NCBI GenBank assembly: GCA_002946415.1
Contig: NJPS01000031.1
Coordinates: 868,001-932,000, forward strand
Length of the DNA stretch: 64,000 nt
Source of the DNA: Rutstroemia sp. NJR-2017a BVV2
Lineage: Eukaryota > Ascomycota > Leotiomycetes > Helotiales > Rutstroemiaceae
Direction of reading: 5' to 3'
Below the pieces are notes generated by a model. That model did no database searches and was not told the origin of the DNA. It was given only the letters and a program-made list of their open reading frames with translations. This document shows positions 34,960 through 47,591 of the stretch, piece after piece. The translations under genes and the position numbers were made by a program. Every line of letters starts with the position of its first letter. Position 1 is the first letter of the stretch.

Positions 34960-37038
34960 CATCTGATGGGCAAGACAGCTGTTTCTATAGCTCAATCCTT
35001 CACCCGTTTCTTCTCCATCGTATAACGGTACAAGAACTCAAGAAGTACCCCTCTCCCTCGCTCTCGCTTACATAAAACCCGGGGGATTACCAACCCAACA
35101 TAAAACTCTCCGCTTTCCCGCCCCTCGAATGTCAGGGAGCGAGTGATGTGTTGCGTTGTGTTGCGAAACAGTTGCGCCAAGAAATTCAAATCAATTGCGA
35201 TGAACTTCTTTTTCATCCGGAATGCACCAGCTCCGAGTTTCATACAAGCGCACAGCTGTTGGTCTGGACTTCCAAACAACTAATTGTTGAGTTAATGCAT
35301 ATGATATCAAATTAAATGTTTTTTTTTCTCGGATTCTTCGGACTTTGGCATTGTTTGTTCACGGCCTTATCTAAGTTACCCTACCATACAGTAGGTTGCA
35401 GATATCGATTACTCTTCATCAGACTGTCAGTATCTGGCTACCCCACTTTTCTGTGAGGTACTGTACTTCGTACAGGAAACACTCGAGTCATTATGCATGA
35501 AGTAGCGCAGAGAAAGCCGCAGAATCATGACAGCTCCAACCAAGTCCATTTTCCACATCGCAATCTCGAGCGAAGAATTCGCCGACCAGGACTTCGCTCC
35601 GCGCATAGAAATTGTGTACCAATCCATAAAATAGCATCTTGGCAGACGGGTATTCGGATGTCGTGCTGTCGCACAAGCTGGGAAGCTGAGCACACGATCA
35701 GGTTTTTTGGACGTTGCCGTTGGGGTATTTGGGGCGTGTTGGTCTCTTGGCTTCTTGGCTTGACTGTACGGAGTAGGTATTTCGTAGGTTGGTGAGGGGA
35801 TGTTGGACGGAAATAGGAAAGAAAGAGGAGGTGAGCAGAGCGCGTTGACACAAAATGCTCTAAGCATTTGCATGCACATTATTACCTATTTGGGAAGCAA
35901 ACAAGATAGCGCAATCTGGAGCTTGCAAAAGTGAAAAGTCTTTCATCTTCATCTGTAACTTATCTGATGACAAGTTAATTAAGATGAGTAGGGTCTGTAT
36001 CAACGAGGCAATGGATCACGCGAGTAGAAAGCTGCTCGCCCAAATTGCAGCCTCTCAATATTTCCCGCCAGTCGTGTGCGCAGAAGTGTAAGGTTGAGGC
36101 TGGAGTGGCTATTTCTTCCTCCGCACTCATAACCCTTTCCGGACATGTTGCTGTACGTACGCGTAGCCCTTGGCGGGATCCCGTTTAAAGGATGACGACA
36201 GCAGCAGGAGCCGCCAGGCCTGCATGCGCGTGCGACTGCGACTGCGAATATGAAACTGCAACCATAACCGCAGGTCGCAGCACGGCTCGTTATTGTTTGT
36301 ATGGGATGGGATTTCGTTCCCTCTGACGCATCAGCATCAGCATCAGCAAATAATGACTCGTTTGACATACTCCGTACTGTTGTATGTACAAAAGCGCGAG
36401 GCGGCTGAATGAGGAGGAATTCTCGGCGCGGGCGCACTGTTTTGGTCTTGTTGCTCCTGTGAGCATTAGCGCCGGTAGATAGCCAAGCCTTTGGATTTTC
36501 TCTTCACTGGGATTCGTTGGCCCTTTTATTGGTTATAACTGCAACACAATTAGAACATGATTCATCATACAAATCTCCATCAAACCACAATTTGTATTAC
36601 TTGTACTTCTAGAATAGCCAAATGAATACGCTCCGTCGGGACAAGAGCGTCTGATTGGTGGCGGCCCATGACTTCCATTTTTCTGATAAGTTTCTCCATC
36701 CCTGAAATATATTCGCGATGCCTACGTAACCCGGTCGGTTCCAAACGTGTCTCCAGTTTTTATCAGATTGTGCAAGATTGGCCAAGATTGGCCAGGGGTT
36801 GGGGAAGAGGGAGATCTTGGCGAATAAGCTTTTCCTGCCTTTTCTCTCCTTAGTGGTCCGCGACTGGACTTGGGAACTTGAGAACCTGCGCAGTGCGAAC
36901 TTGGGACCTTTGGAAACCACCTACGGGACCGGGTCCGTACTTTCCTTTCCCTACTTGTTCTTGTACTTCGTAGATATCGGTCGGTCGGAGGGCAAGGAAG
37001 CATATTTCCCTGGATCAATGACTTGGACTGTGACTGAA

Positions 37039-37070
37039 CTACTGACTACTGACTACTGACTACTGACTAC
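37039..37070. repeat. Heptamer tandem repeat CTACTGA x4.5
   Basis: Four perfect copies plus a partial one, about 610 bases before the LicD-type start codon. Confidence 0.95.
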
Positions 37071-37677
37071 TACCGGCTAACCAAACTACTGACCGTTCGT
37101 TATCTCTTTTTTGTTCCTTTCTATTTCTTCTGCTTTTACTTGATTTTTTATATCACCTTCACTACTGCACCTCCTCCTTTCTTTCCCCACCCTATTTCCC
37201 TTCGAGTTTCGACTTTCTTCTGTTGGTCTTCCTTCACTTTTAGCTGCTGTTGTTGTCTTCAAGTCCCTCATCCTTTTTCTCATTGGTATTTGCGGCTCAC
37301 TCTCTCGCCTGTATTGTACTATACTATACCTATACGGTACAGTCTGCTCTACAGATATTAAGAAGCAGAGTGTCCGCTATCTATTCCCTTCTAACCTACC
37401 GACGTCACCGAGTTTCCTACCGCCTCGTGTGTGACAGGCCAATCCACTTAACTGTTGGATATCTTGGCAACCTTAGGTCTTGGAAGTAGCGCACGCGGGC
37501 ATCCCCATATCTGATAAATACTTGAATCAGGAGTTTCCTTCCAATATTCTCGCACTCTCGATCTTCCACCTTCTCCGCCAAACCTGTATATAGGCATAGC
37601 GATACCCAATTGCTTGCTCACCCAGCTACATGCGCCGATAAGACAACGAGAATACCCCGGGACTTTCGAATATCAAG

Positions 37678-38666
37678 ATGCGACCTCCGAGTTTCCTCGC
37701 CGTTGCCGCAACAACATTATTATTTGCGTCTACGCTGGTGGCGGCATTGCCAGATGGAGAACAGGCGGAGGAAAGAGACGCCGCTTTCTTACCACCGAGA
37801 CTTAAGCCTCCAAAGATAAAGCATCAGGACACAAAATATTTCCACGAACCAGGAGGAAACGAAGTCCTAGGACACTACGACATTCGATACTATAAAGGCC
37901 AGCCCGTTACCTACGACGAGAAGGTTGAATCCCTACAATACCTAATTAGATCATACCTGACCACCTTCCGAGAGCGCAACATTGAAACATGGATAGCACA
38001 CGGAACGTTGTTGGGTTGGTGGTGGAATGGCAAGATTATGCCTTGGGATTGGGATTTGGATACTCAGGTTTCCGCGGCGACGTTGACATGGTTGGGGGAG
38101 AACTTGAATATGACGATGCACAATTACACGGCGGTGGCAGAGGATGGCTCGGAAGTTCACCGGGATTATCTACTCGATGTTAATCCCAATATCGTGGAGA
38201 GAGTTAGGGGAGATGGAATGAATGTGATCGACGCAAGATGGATTGATACCTCAAACGGTCTATTCATTGATATCACTGGTCTCGCTGAAACCAACCCCTC
38301 ATCCCAACCTGGTATCTGGAGTTGCAAGAACTACCATCGATACCGAACCAGAGATATCTATCCTTTGCGAGAGACGGAGTTTGAGGGTGTTCCCGCTCTG
38401 GTGCCATATTCTTTCGACAGGGTCTTGACCGATGAGTACAGCCCTCGTGCTTTGACTAAAACTCTTCATGAGGGGTAAGCTTCCTTTCCACAACCTATTT
38501 TGGTGATCAACGCTAACAGTTTTACAGACATCGCTGGCACCCCGAACAGAAGGAGTGGATTCCTGAACCAGCAAACCAAATCACCACCCATCCACACATG
38601 CCGCGCAGTATTCAATCATCAAGAAAACCCAAAGCCGGCCTACGAAACCTCCTCAACGTATTATGA
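37678..38666 (+). CDS. LicD family protein, secretory-pathway phosphotransferase-like
   Basis: Exons 37678-38474 and 38528-38666, 311 residues. It begins with a signal peptide or signal anchor (MRPPSFLAVAATTLLFASTL). The core IAHGTLLGWWWNGKIMPWDW followed by DLDTQV (about residues 105-130) is the LicD signature: HG.LLG.WW..G..PWD.D.D.Q, with the aspartates as metal and nucleotide ligands. Further motifs are IDARWIDTSNGLFIDITGL and YHRYRTRDIYPLRETEFEG. Fungal members related to Mnn4 are tied to mannosyl-phosphate transfer onto glycans in the Golgi; this substrate is inferred. The ATG was chosen because it starts the signal sequence; a TATATAGG string lies 84 bases upstream. The second exon completes the tail HRWHPEQKEWIPEPANQI. 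Confidence 0.9.
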
Positions 38667-39667
38667 GATGAGACCTGACACAATTTCAGAAGTCGATAGA
38701 GGAAACCGGGGTGGAGAATAGAAACGGAAGAAGGCACATAATAATATCCTTTGATCATAGCATCCAGCGCAAAATTCAAAAGAGCGGCATTTAATAGGCG
38801 TCCTTGGATTCGCCTCTCTTCTCGTCATTTATTTATATATTTTCAAAAGAGCCAGGTAGGGTTGGTGGCGTACATACCTGCATCTGTCTCTCTCTCAAGG
38901 AAGGGAGGCAACGAGGGACAGCTTTTTTGTGTACATACACATTGCATAGGAATGGCGTTTTGGGGACAAAGGGGTGGATTTGAATTGGGCTGGACTGGAA
39001 TGGTCGCAATAAAAGCGACTCGGTCTCGCGCGGTGGGAATGGGTTTGTCTAGTTAATATTGTGGAGGTATGGATGAATGTGAGCCATGATGGATGGATGG
39101 CCTCTTAGGAATCTCAGATGAGATGATACGGCATACGTGGGGATATATGCCCAGCTAGTAGGGGGAGGACATTTGCACATGTCGTGGGCGGTATGCCATA
39201 GCATGGTCAGAGATGACTAGCAATATATATCCAGTTTCTGGGAACGTTTGGTCATACTTTATGAGATTACTTGTGGTTGCTGAACATTCAAGTCTATTTG
39301 TAGACGCTTGATGATATGAAAGAGGCTTTTGTGCGCCTGGCCATCCTCTGCCCGCACCACACCTGACGTAACTATTTCCACTCACGCCGCAAACGGCACT
39401 CTTCACTCTGTGCTGGGTAATATTGTAAAAAGTATTAAAATACCTTCCTATATACCGACGAACCCCAAACTCTAAACGCCTTGATCTATGCATCCGATAT
39501 AATATCCCAAATAGATACATCCCCCAAGCACCAAGAAATCCAGCCCCCCTCCTTCAAACCAATACATCTATACATAACGTACCCTCTAAGTAATCTCCCG
39601 CGTTGGCAAACCCTCAATCGGTAATTATTCCTCCTTCTAATAAACCCGCGCGGAGAATCCCACCCTC
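38667..39667. other. Convergent intergenic region, 1 kb
   Basis: 3' regions of the LicD-type gene and the small membrane-protein gene. The frames at 38751-39056 and 39155-39520 show no motifs. Confidence 0.55.
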
Positions 39668-40197
39668 TTACAACCTAACATACACATCCACGCACGGTAA
39701 CCGCCATTCCCGCTTCCCCAGCAAACTCCGCAGCCACTCCACCCCCATCCCCGTCCACTCCGTCCGCGTCTCCTGTATCCGGCGCTTCGCTTCTTCGGCT
39801 AGCGCCAGCGCGGTGCTGTTGGCGGCTGTGGCGTAGATGGCGAGGGCGTCGAGGGTTTCGTTCGGGGTGGACATGCTGGAGTTGATGCTTGAGGTGGAGG
39901 AGAGGGAGGATGAGCGCGGCTCGAACCAATTACTGCTGAAGTCGAAGAAACAGTGGTCGGACCAGTGGCAGGAGGAGGCGAAGAGGATGAGGAGAAGGAT
40001 TGAACAGTAGACGCACGGCCGGTTGAGGAAGTAGGTGCAGATGAAGAAGAGGACGATGAAGATTGGGGAGGCGTTGGTAGGGATGAAGAGGAGGGGGAGC
40101 CAGCTGGAGGAGGAGATGGGTTAGTTTGGTGGATCTGTGGGAGACAGGAGAGGGAGATGTAAAGGGAGGGGTGTCCATACCTTCTAAGACAGAACAT
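39668..40197 (-). CDS. Small two-helix membrane protein, 150 aa, with a 17-base first coding exon
   Basis: Exons on the minus strand: 40197-40181 (17 bases) and 40103-39668. The start MFCLRS joins in frame to WLPLLFIPTNASPIFIVLFF and then FLNRPCVYCSILLLILFASS, giving two hydrophobic segments (about residues 18-32 and 38-52) rich in cysteine. A soluble part follows with SSMSTPNETLDALAIYATAA, an amphipathic helix (ALALAEEAKRRIQETRTEW) and the end CVDVYVRL. Alternative frames over the same DNA give Ser/Pro-rich strings that look like linkers but lack a start joined in frame. The family is not recognised; the pattern suggests an ER or mitochondrial membrane peptide. Divergent from the EDC4-like gene. 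Confidence 0.7.
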
Positions 40198-41337
40198 GCT
40201 GAAGTCGAGCGAGCGTATATGCTGCGAGTGACGTAGGTTGACGAAGAAAGACCAAAGGTCGTGATGTCGACAGTCTCTATTGCGCAGTCATGCGGTAACG
40301 GCAGTGCGATAAACTCCCTCTCAAACCATGCAGAAAAGATCAAATCACCCTTTGGATAAAGGATCACAAGGCTGACGTGAGTGAGTACGGAAACGGGAGC
40401 GGGAACGACACCAAGTCCTTCTTCGGCTGCCTCGGAAAACCTGGAGATCTATTGTTCTGTTCGTCTGTTGTTGTGCAATTTCTCGGAATGGTGCTGGCGA
40501 TTTGTGGTTGTTGAAATGTGAGATATATATTGAGTGATCGAATTTCTTCTTCGGGTTTCTTTTCCGGCTGTTTCACAATGGGGGATGGGAACAAACTGAT
40601 CTCTCTCGTACTTTGCAATCATGGATTGTTTGATAGTTTGATTGGATTCGCCGATTCGATTAGCGAGAAGCGCGGCTTATCGGCCAATGAAATGCGCGGA
40701 TTGATAGCAAATACGTTTGCACTTTTTAAAAATGGCCAATTGAAGAAAAAGAGCCCAAGCTCCCGTCCTTGGATTGAAGCTTGCGGTTTTATCCACGCAG
40801 ATTCGTTCTTCCTTCCTCTCCACCTCCACCTTTTTTCGCCTCTTCACAACTACGACGCACAACAAATACCGTTTTCTTACCATCAATCTACCTTACCTTA
40901 CCTTACCTTACCTTACCTTACCTTACCTTACCTTACCTTACCTCACCTTACCTCACCTCACCTCTCCACTCTACTCTACTCGTCCTCAATTACTCTCTTC
41001 CATTCGTAACTTCACATTCGGAAAAAGCGTCAATATTCTTGTTGCTGAGGGAGCAGTCTTCTTTTTTACGTTGTCGTTTTCTTCAACAACATCAAGAGCT
41101 GCCTTTTTCTCGAGTCTCCAGAAAATTACGTTGTCGGTTACCTATCTCTTCCATCGACTTCGAAAGGCTCTTTCGGTCTTCTCTTCTTCCTCTCCCTCCT
41201 CCGCTCTTCTTCACAATCAACCCTCGTTACATTCTCCAAGCACCCATTTCCCGCTTGTTACGATTTTGATCGATCCAATTTAATTTTTTCTTTCGAAATT
41301 TCTGCTGCGCCTTCGTTGCGCTTCATCTTCGTTCACC
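40198..41337. promoter_or_regulatory. Divergent promoter region with TTACC microsatellite
   Basis: 1.1 kb between the small membrane-protein gene and the EDC4-like gene. The right part is a long CT-rich leader that contains the TTACC repeat. Frames here (40364-40618 minus, 40518-41283 plus) are shadows of the repeat or have no motifs. Confidence 0.55.
40889..40973. repeat. TTACC/CTTAC pentanucleotide microsatellite
   Basis: About 16 units, perfect at first and ending in CCTCA variants. It lies 365-450 bases before the EDC4-like start codon and is probably within its 5' leader. Confidence 0.95.
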
Positions 41338-44300
41338 ATGTCTGGATATCCGACAGGATCTGGTGGTGATGGCACCAATAATGGTTTGGAAAGTCTATTT
41401 GCTCAGCTTCGCCAGCAAAAATCGAACAATCCGGAGCCTAGTTACAACTATTACAATAATAACAACGGCTATTTTGGTCAAGGTCAACAATTGCCTCCTC
41501 ATTACCAGCAGCCTTCCGTTTCCTCGCCACTTCCTCCTACTCCGCAACATGTTCAGCCTCCGTATCATAGCTCTGCTATCTTGAGCCCCGTCGAGCAGCC
41601 CCAGGCGCAAACTCAGCCCCGCGTTCCCAATCCCGTTGGTACCTCGTCGAACACGGAGCGTACATCAAGTTTGCTTAATTTGTTGAAGTTTAGCCAGCCT
41701 TCTGCGAGCAAACCAAACAATCAGGCTGCACCAATCGGCACACCACTACCTCCTTCGCGTGAGTCGTCTATGAACTTCGGTGGAAGCTCCGATGTTCTTG
41801 GGCAAATCAGTGGCGGTAACCGTGGTGGTTCCGATTTGCTTGCTGCTCTCATGGGTGGTTCGCAACAGAAGCCGGCATCTGTACACCAAGCGAGTCCGCA
41901 GTTTGCCACTGCTACTCAAGCCCAGCCAGCTTCTGCCTTTGCTGCTTCGACTTCTCCTGCCCCCGATACTCAAGCATATCTACTTCGTCTTCTCAATCAA
42001 CCAAAGCCACCGCAAACCGGCGATGATTCACCGCCAGCCAAGGCTGAAAAAGTCTTGACTCCTCCAAGCAAGGCTAGCTCTATCGATGACGTGGGTGATT
42101 TGGCACAAACATTAGAGGAGACATCTCTTGATATGAGTTTGATGGGTAAATCGGCTTTCGAGGGTCACCTTGAGAAACCGTATGGCAAGGAAAATGCACA
42201 AGATATTACCCCGCAGGCCCAGGCGAAGAGCAACCCTGGCATGTTCACTTATACCAATCCTTTTGAGGAATTGGCAGCTTCTTCTCCACGCAACCGCACA
42301 CCAAAGGGCAACGCACCTGCACCTTCCAGCTCCAACCTCAATGCGCCTGCGTTCCAAATCTTGAAGCGTCATGATTCTAATGATAACAAGCGCAAGATGG
42401 ATGAGAGAAGTGTCGCTGGTAGCCCAGCTCAAGCATTCTCAAAGCGTAAGATTGGCTCCCCTGCTGTTCCTTCTTCTGGTCCTCCTACGCCACTACCTGA
42501 TGGTCGCACCCAATTGGAGGCTCTTATTGGCATTGGGGCTCCGGCTCCAGCTCCAGCAACAGGCTCGGAGCACAAGGAGACTGTTAGCCATGCACTTGGT
42601 GAGATTGGCGACACAGTCGACCAAGAGGTTCAAGAAGCTCTAGCTCGTGCTGAGAAGGAAAAGGCCCAAGCTACAATCGAGAAGGATCTGCTCGATATGC
42701 TTGCTGCTAAGACTGAAGCTGAGTTTGAGGACAAAGCTCAGACTGCCGCCATAGCAATCAAGAAGGAGCTTGACAAAGATGCCGACATTCTCAAGGATCT
42801 GCCTACTCCGGTTGCTGATGAAGTCAAAGAAATCATTGACGATGCTGCACATGGTCACATTGCCGATAGCTGGGAGAGTGCTGATGCTGATGATGGTCCT
42901 GCCAAGAAGGACGACGAGGATGTTATCAGGGTCTATAACTTCCCGATGAAGCCATGGACTTCGATCACTATCAAGGACTGGGAGGGAGCACGTCCTTCTT
43001 TCCGTGACGAAGCCATCATGGATATTGCGCGTCTCAAGAAGGAGTTTGACCAAATTGATCGTACTCTAGTTACTGCATCGGAGAACTTTATCGTGTACGG
43101 CATGTCGAAGAATGGTGGCATTCGCATCATCAAACAGGCTGACGGCAAAGATACTCGACTATTTACTGAAACCCATGACCGTATCTTCAATGTTTCGATC
43201 TCTCGTTCTGCAGCTGATTTAAAGGAGACCATCATTGGTACTGGTATTAGCGGCACAGTTTACTGGGCTCTTATCAAGGATGGAGAAGGAGACTTCATTG
43301 AGGAAAGCCATCCTGAAATGCATGGTTTTGCTCTGCCTCCCATCCAGACACCAGACAATGAGTCAGCTGGCGGTGTTCTCAAGACTAGGGCTAGAAAGAG
43401 CTCAAACCACCCAGAGTTCTTTGCTGTCGGACGTGGAAAGTCTATTCAAATCATCTACCCGTCTGTTATCATGAAGAATTCTTTCCTGAAAAATGGAAAG
43501 GAACGCATCGTTGATACAGATCGCTACCTTGCTCATAGATCTCTCAAAGTCAATACTGGCAAGGCTGGCAAAGACTTCACGTTCAGTGAGGATGATTCGA
43601 CTATTGTTTCCCTCGACAAGGCTGGACGAGTCAAGTTCTGGGATGTCCGAGCTCTTACTCAGATTCCAGCTGAGGATCTTCACCAAAAGGCACCGCCTGT
43701 TGAGATTAAAGAGCCTCTTATGACTCTGGTCACTACACCTGCCACCGAAAAATCATGGCCTACTTCTGTTTTGTTTGTTGACAAACTGCGCCCATACCAA
43801 AAGGGTGGACCTTTGCGTTACATGATTGTGGGGATGAAGCAAAATCATACTTTGCAATTGTGGGATCTCGCATTGGGTAAGCCTGTTCAAGAAATTCACT
43901 TGCCGCATAGCAAGGAATCGGATGCCGTATGTAGTGTCTTGTATCACGCCGCTAGTGGTATAATTGTTGTGGGGCACCCCACCCGAAACTCGATCTACTT
44001 CCTTCACTTGTCGGCTCCCAAGTACAACTTACCTCGTACCACCACTCAAGCTGAGTATGTCGAAAAGCTTGCGAACCGCGATCCCAGTGTTCCTAAGCCA
44101 GAATCTACTGCTGTCGTTAGTGGTATGAGAGAATATTCATTCGCTAGCAAAGGAAGCCTTAGAAGTTTGGATATTCTTCCAAGCTCTGCTACAACTCCCA
44201 CCTACGGAGAGCCAACTACTTTGTTCGAGCTGTATGCTATGCACTCGAAGGGTGTCACTTGTCTCAATATCAAACAGGCCGATCTCGGTTGGACTAATGA

Positions 44301-46181
44301 CAATAAGGTTATCTCGCCTCTTATCGCCGATAAGGTTGGTGCCGTCACCATTGATTCGTTGAAGGAAATTACTCTCGCTACTGCAACACCTTCCGAGGCA
44401 GGTGAGCCAGTATCGACTCCAATTCCAACACCTACTCGTATTGTTCAACGCCCTGCTGCCAAGGAAATCGCACCAAAAGAGACGAAGAAGACTCAAGCTG
44501 AAGCATCTAGCTCGGCGCCGAAAGCTGAAGAGAAGCAGCTTGAGAAGAAAGAGATCCCGATCGCGATCACTAACGGTGGATCGGCGGCGGCGGGCGCTAG
44601 CGGAGCCGACAAGGCGGAAAAGAAAAAGCAACGACGAAAGGCCAATTCTTCTGCTGAAGCTCCCAGCACTACACCAACTCCACAACCCAAGAATATCGCA
44701 ACTGATATCGCTTCAGCTTCGCGCAACGGCAGTGCTTCTCGCGCAAACATGAATACCATTCCAGATGTTGAAAGCGCTCCAAGCTTCTCGGCGTCCGATC
44801 TATCCGAAGGTGCGCTCAAGGACATTGAAGGTCGCGTTTCCAGCGAGGTGAAGAAATTGCTTGGCGCCTCATTCACTGCTTTGGATCAAAAGATTAAGGA
44901 AGATCGACGTACCGAAGCTGCGGTATCGGACGCTAAGCAAGATGCCATTCTTCGTCTTGTTTCTTCCACTTTGACTGGCAATATGGAAGATTCACTCAAG
45001 CGTGTTGTTAACGGAGCTCTCGACAATTCTATCATCCCAATGATTAGTGATGTCACTATCAAGTCTGTCAACGACTTGGTCGGACCTAAGCTTTCCTCTC
45101 ATTTGAGTCAAAATTTGCCAAAAGAGTTGCACAAGGCTCTTCCTGATGCGGTTGCCAAGGCTTTGCAACAACCTCAACTTCTCAAGTTGATGTCAGAGAC
45201 TTTGGCCAAGAGTGTTTCTTTCCGTTTTGAGGAGCACTTTGCTACGCTTTTGAACAACAATGTCACTCCTGCATTCACTCAATTGGCTGTCACCACTGCT
45301 CAGCGCGTTGCAGCTGATGTTCATCGTCAGGCACAAGAGCAAATCGGTACCATCGAGCGACAACGTCATGCAGATAGCGTCAAAATTGAGCAGTTGACTC
45401 AACTTGTCACTGGTCTCACCGAAACCGTCACTTCTATGGCGGCAGCACAGTCCGAATTCCAGGCTCAGTTCTTACGTAGCCAGCACTCTAACGTTAGAGA
45501 TCGCCAATCTTCTTCTGTCTCGCACCATGCCAGTCCACGCCCAGGCCATGGTCCTGGTCATGGTCATGCATCTAGCAGACCCTCTGTTTCTACTGCAATG
45601 ACTGCTCCCATTGAACCTGAGAAGTCGGCCGAGGAATTGCAGTTCGACGACATGTTCAGACAGATCGAAGAGATGATGAAAGAGGGCAAGTATGAAGATG
45701 CTGTTGTTCGTTGGTTGCAGACTGGTAGAGAGCAGGAATTCTTCGCAAGATATTTTTGCAGATTCTCTCCCAAGTTCATCCAAGATCTCAGTCCTCTTTT
45801 ACTTCTTTCACTGGGTGCTATCATCACTATGGAGTTGGCAGATGAGCTGATGGAGCAGCGTCTTGCTTGGACGGAAACTATCTTGGGCGCATTCCAGCTT
45901 AAGATGGTTAGTGGGTATCTTGTAAGTAGATCTATAGTTTTGGGTTGTGATTCACTGCTAACATTTTTTTTTAGGATGACCAAGTCGCCGATCTTGTTCC
46001 TAAGATCATGAATATCTATATTCAACGTCTTGAGCATCTCTTCATGCGTGTCACTAATGTCTCTCCTCAAGACATGCTTCTCAAGAAACTCTCGCAAATG
46101 GTCACTACCGCCAACCGCATTCTCGATCTTTACCGCGAGCGTATGTCTCCTCGTATGGCCTCTGGTCTCCGACTCGAGTGA
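41338..46181 (+). CDS. EDC4/Ge-1-like WD40 protein, mRNA decapping scaffold
   Basis: Exons 41338-45921 and 45975-46181, 1596 residues. A disordered Gln/Pro/Ser head (residues 1-500) with short motifs such as LLNLLKFSQPS and ESLFAQLRQQ precedes a WD40-like propeller (about 525-900: DVIRVYNFPMKPWTSITIKD, TVYWALIKD, GRVKFWDVRAL, LQLWDLALGK). A Lys/Ala-rich coiled linker follows, then a C-terminal helical domain (about 1150-1596: AALSFTALDQKI-like coils, FDDMFRQIEEMMKEGKYEDA, LLKKLSQMVTTANRILDLY). This is the plan of EDC4/Ge-1/Varicose, the P-body scaffold that joins Dcp1 and Dcp2. The last intron has two in-frame donors (45910 GTTAGT or 45922 GTAAGT); I used the stronger. Confidence 0.85.
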
Positions 46182-47591
46182 ATGTCTATGCATAATTTCG
46201 GATAAATGATATCATTTCCAGAGATATTTTCCAGCTTTATTATCCATACGGCTCCGTTCCGGTTACTCGGCTTCTCTCTTTTCTTTGGGCATCCTCTAGA
46301 TTTCTAGTATGCTTATTTATTCTCCAGCATTGAACATTATGGCCGATCTTCCGAAAGTTAGCATTAGCTTCTGAGATACTGGAATGTTCTCGGCTTTTTC
46401 TATCCTACGCTACCAGACAAAACTCGGATTATTGGCTCATGTTCATAGCGGTTAACACTTTCACTTCTTCACTTTCTTTAAATATCTTTTTTGGTGGAAA
46501 AATTTGAAAATTATGGGTGCCTTATTCTAAGGTGCATGGGCGAACACACACGATGGGGCAAATTAATACTATCATCATTGCTATCAGGCATGAAAAATTT
46601 ATTCCAGCCAGTCGGACGGACGTTGGGTGATACGGGACGCTTCAAAATCGACATAATTTCATGACATATTTCAACTCTTGCGATACCAATACGATCGATA
46701 CCATTTTGATTGAGGCTTTCCACCCGGTCGGTGGGGATGGGGATTTGGGCGTCTTTTCTCTTTCTGGGCAAATGAGATCATCGTATGAATGGTGGATGGG
46801 GATTTGGAGATGCATGGGATGAGTTGAGATGATATGACATGATATGGATCTTTTTTTATCATTGGCCTCGTTTGCCTGTTTGGGCGATACCCATTACCGA
46901 GTTTTTGACTTTAGCATGGAATGAAATGAAATGGAATGGATGCAGTGCGATGCGATGAAATGAAATGGCATGACATGAGATATCTTTCATGATATTAATA
47001 TGGAAATGGAATGGATTTCGTATTTGCATGCAAAACTGCATATTTAACAGCAGCAGCCAGCAAGGTCTATGGAAAAGGAAAAACACTTGTTGTATTTTAG
47101 AGATGATACAATATCTACCTATCTGAGGAGGAAAATGAGTGGGATGTTCGGATGGAGGATAATGCATGCATTGATAGTATGAAGTTTGTGTTTTTGTGCA
47201 ATGTTTTATGTGATGTAAATGGATGTGATGTGATGTGATGCAGTTTGTTGTAGAGGGTGAGTTTGATGAGTGAGTGATGACTGACTCTCTTGCGAACTGG
47301 TGATGTTGAGAAAGAAGGACTGGTGGGATTGGTGGGCTTGGTGGAATATATCAATCAAGCAAAAGAGAGCAAGACGGATCAGAACAGAAGATGCACATCT
47401 CTTCTCTCATTCCCCCCTCCCAAGCTCTCGTATGTCCTAAAAAGAATATATATCCAACCAACCATCCATCCATCTTTCCTTCCGCCATACTATCTATCTA
47501 CAATATCATTTATGCTCCTTCCTCCCTCCCCCCTTCCCTCCCATTACCACATCATAAATCACATCATCTCATAAAAATCAAAAGGAAAATT
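46182..47591. other. Convergent intergenic region with ATGAA-type low complexity
   Basis: 1.4 kb between the EDC4-like and M1 peptidase 3' ends. Stretches near 46915-46975 (GAAATG/GGAATG) and 47205-47242 (GATGT) are slippage-like. Open frames are artefacts of these repeats. Confidence 0.6.

Larger units (their letters stand above)
33729..37677. other. Long gene-poor region, 3.9 kb, with coding-like fragments
   Basis: No intact gene could be modelled. Protein-like patches are: plus 34417-34959 (listed separately); minus 34992-35279 (LRMKKKFIAIDL-type, ending TMEKKRVKD); and minus 35491-35676 (MLFYGLVHNFYARSEVLVGE). They may be exons of unresolved genes or relics. Two near copies of a GATTGGCCA string lie at about 36776-36800. 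A TATATAGG string at 37587-37594 lies 84 bases before the LicD-type start codon. Confidence 0.4.

Noticed and set aside
39799..40367. Ser/Pro-rich protein on the minus strand
   Set aside because: It lacks an ATG joined in frame, and the alternative frame gives a coherent two-helix membrane protein with good start, splice and stop.
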